From: Dyadobacter sp. CY345
GTDB taxonomy: Bacteria > Bacteroidota > Bacteroidia > Cytophagales > Spirosomataceae
Reading direction: 5' to 3'
NCBI RefSeq assembly: GCF_021502725.1
Contig: NZ_JAKFFS010000004.1
Coordinates: forward strand, 434,001-498,000
Length of the DNA: 64,000 bases
Under the pieces are notes generated by a model, which did not search any database, was not told the DNA's origin, and saw nothing but the letters and a program-made list of their open reading frames with translations. Numbering within the stretch: the first letter of the stretch is position 1; every line of letters starts with the position of its first letter. Positions 62,680 to 64,000 of the stretch are shown piece by piece. Both the position numbers and the translations under genes were made by a program.

Positions 62680-64000
62680 ATGAATAAAAACGTACTCGCA
62701 GGAATATTCCTGACGCTCACGACTTTGGGCTATGCGCAGGATGATGCGACAAAATATGCAGGCAGTATTACGCCTGAGGACCTTAAAAAACATTTGGTAA
62801 TAATTGCTTCTGATAGTTTGGAAGGCCGTGATACCGGATCACCCGGACAGAAGAAAGCGGCAGAATATGTTTCAAAATATTTCAAATCGTATGGTTTACA
62901 ACCCATCGCTGACAATGGCGACGGAACAAAATCATATCTTCAGAAATACAAACTTTACAAACGGAGCTTTGGTGATGTTTATGTGAAAATTGATGGGAAG
63001 AAATACGAGTTCAACAAAGATTTTTATCTGAATGGATTGTTGAATGTTCCTGATGAAATGGAAACTCCGGTTGTTTTAGCGGGATATGGAATTGAGGAAT
63101 CTTCGTATAACGATTATGCAAATCTTGATGTAAAGGATAAGTCGGTGATTATTTTTGAAGGCGAGCCAAAATCCGCGGACGGCAAATTTTTATTAAGTGG
63201 GACTTCAGAAAAGACAAAATGGAGTGGCCCGGTTTCCTGGCAGCAGAAAGCAAAACTGGCATTGGCGAAAGGAGCAAAATATGTTTTTATCATTACAGAC
63301 AAAAGTGGTGATGATCTGGATAAGGAAATTCGTCAGCGTGCAGTAATGTCAAGACGTTTCAGCGCCCCGACTTTAAAACCGGTTCAGGAATCTGCTAATG
63401 GTGTAGCTTCATTTGTTTTGACAAACGAGATGGCGGCATCTTTGCTTAAAACATCGACGCAAAAATTAAGTAAAATCAAAACTGATCTTGACAAAACCGG
63501 CAAGCCTTTGACCAAAGCTTCAACTGGTTCCGTCGCTTTTCGTGTTGAACGTTTAAGTGAAATTATCGAAACAGAAAATGTTGCCGGTTTTATGGAAGGG
63601 TCTGATAAAAAGGATGAGGTTTTGGTAATATCAGCCCATTTGGATCATATTGGCATATCTCCAAACGGTGAGATTAACAATGGTGCAGATGATGACGGTT
63701 CCGGTACGGTTTCGATCATCGAAATTGCTGAGGCGTTCAGTAAAGCAAAAACAGATGGAAAAGGTCCGCGCAGAAGCATACTGTTCCTGAACGTGACCGG
63801 CGAAGAGAAAGGGCTTTTCGGTTCGGAATATTATTCTGAAAATCCATTGCTTCCCCTGGCAAACACAATCGCGGATCTAAATATTGACATGATTGGCCGT
63901 GTGGACGAGGCGCATAAGAATGATCCGAAATATGTTTATGTAATCGGAGCAGATAAGCTGTCATCTGAGTTGAATACGATCAGTGAAGAGGCGAATAAAA
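62680..64000 (+). CDS. Exported M28-family peptidase (C-terminus outside window)
   Basis: A zinc aminopeptidase-like enzyme, expected in the periplasm or outside the cell. A signal peptide (MNKNVLAGIFLTLTTLGYAQ) is followed by an N-terminal segment with DSLEGRDTGSPGQKKAAEYV, a PA domain insert (about 120-250) and the M28 core: SAHLDHIG with zinc histidine H320, NGADDDGSGT, VTGEEKGLFGSEYY and LNIDMIGRVD. The frame is open to the window end (440 codons visible), so only the C-terminal part is missing. Confidence 0.93.
   Translation, partial: MNKNVLAGIFLTLTTLGYAQDDATKYAGSITPEDLKKHLVIIASDSLEGRDTGSPGQKKAAEYVSKYFKSYGLQPIADNGDGTKSYLQKYKLYKRSFGDVYVKIDGKKYEFNKDFYLNGLLNVPDEMETPVVLAGYGIEESSYNDYANLDVKDKSVIIFEGEPKSADGKFLLSGTSEKTKWSGPVSWQQKAKLALAKGAKYVFIITDKSGDDLDKEIRQRAVMSRRFSAPTLKPVQESANGVASFVLTNEMAASLLKTSTQKLSKIKTDLDKTGKPLTKASTGSVAFRVERLSEIIETENVAGFMEGSDKKDEVLVISAHLDHIGISPNGEINNGADDDGSGTVSIIEIAEAFSKAKTDGKGPRRSILFLNVTGEEKGLFGSEYYSENPLLPLANTIADLNIDMIGRVDEAHKNDPKYVYVIGADKLSSELNTISEEANK

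Noticed and set aside
1..64000. CRISPR arrays, rRNA genes, insertion sequences or prophage
   Set aside because: No regularly spaced repeats, rRNA motifs, transposase, integrase or phage structural genes were seen.

Overview
The window looks like a chromosome segment of a Bacteroidota bacterium, most likely Cytophagales/Spirosomaceae and possibly Dyadobacter. This is inferred from protein style and promoter type, not from a marker gene. Many promoters carry the Bacteroidota -7 box TAnnTTTG (for example TATCTTTG, TACCTTTG), Shine-Dalgarno sequences are mostly absent, and the proteins include a SusC-style TonB receptor, exported WG-repeat and lipoprotein families and a Bacteroidota-type PurM. 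Most of the segment is ordinary housekeeping and envelope biology, broken up by small accessory islands, decayed toxin genes and families of intergenic palindromes.

Layout. 1-8.5 kb: argH (partial), an NlpC/P60 hydrolase, purM, a Crp-like regulator, two lipoproteins, a family 9 glycosyltransferase and an M81 peptidase. 8.7-16.1 kb: a carboxylesterase, a hicB antitoxin behind a truncated hicA, a WG-repeat protein, an HxlR regulator divergent from an NmrA-like oxidoreductase, a VOC protein, an exported thiol peroxidase, a chloroperoxidase-like hydrolase and a broken pldA phospholipase. 16.5-20.3 kb: a translationally coupled three-gene operon (DUF3696-type AAA ATPase, TOPRIM-like protein, DUF262 protein). 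It is noticeably AT-rich, lies on the 3' side of a tRNA-Pro(GGG) gene, and is the best candidate for an undescribed or poorly described defence system. 20.8-27.5 kb: a tetR-tolC-adaptor-RND efflux operon. 28-36.8 kb: arginine decarboxylase, a tiny CPAY lipoprotein, a HAD phosphatase, hemE, a beta-propeller-like lipoprotein, an unusual HicB-fusion/HicA-like pair, and a TonB receptor behind a TPP riboswitch, hence probably a thiamin transporter. 37-40.7 kb: a DUF433/DUF5615 pair, a double DUF1801 protein, a GH18 lipoprotein and a GNAT enzyme. 40.9-48.8 kb: ornithine aminotransferase, an S41 protease, a GlsB-like membrane protein, a GH3-family protein and SbcC. 48.8-56.2 kb: a membrane protein, a four-gene dTDP-amino-sugar/glycosyltransferase operon (fdtA, fdtB, GT2, methyltransferase), a sodium/solute symporter and an alpha-L-fucosidase. 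56.3-64 kb: a small lipoprotein, a DnaA-box-containing palindrome, a Dabb protein, an orphan histidine kinase, glutamate dehydrogenase, typA/bipA, an intact DUF2442 gene beside a frameshifted DUF4160 gene, and a partial M28 peptidase.

Two themes recur. First, toxin-antitoxin-like loci are eroding: hicA is truncated, DUF4160 is frameshifted, and the DUF5615 PIN-like protein has lost two acidic residues, while each partner gene is intact. Second, at least three families of imperfect palindromes occupy gene ends, and two of them have grown into the last codons of the neighbouring gene (the GH3 tail and the tolC end).
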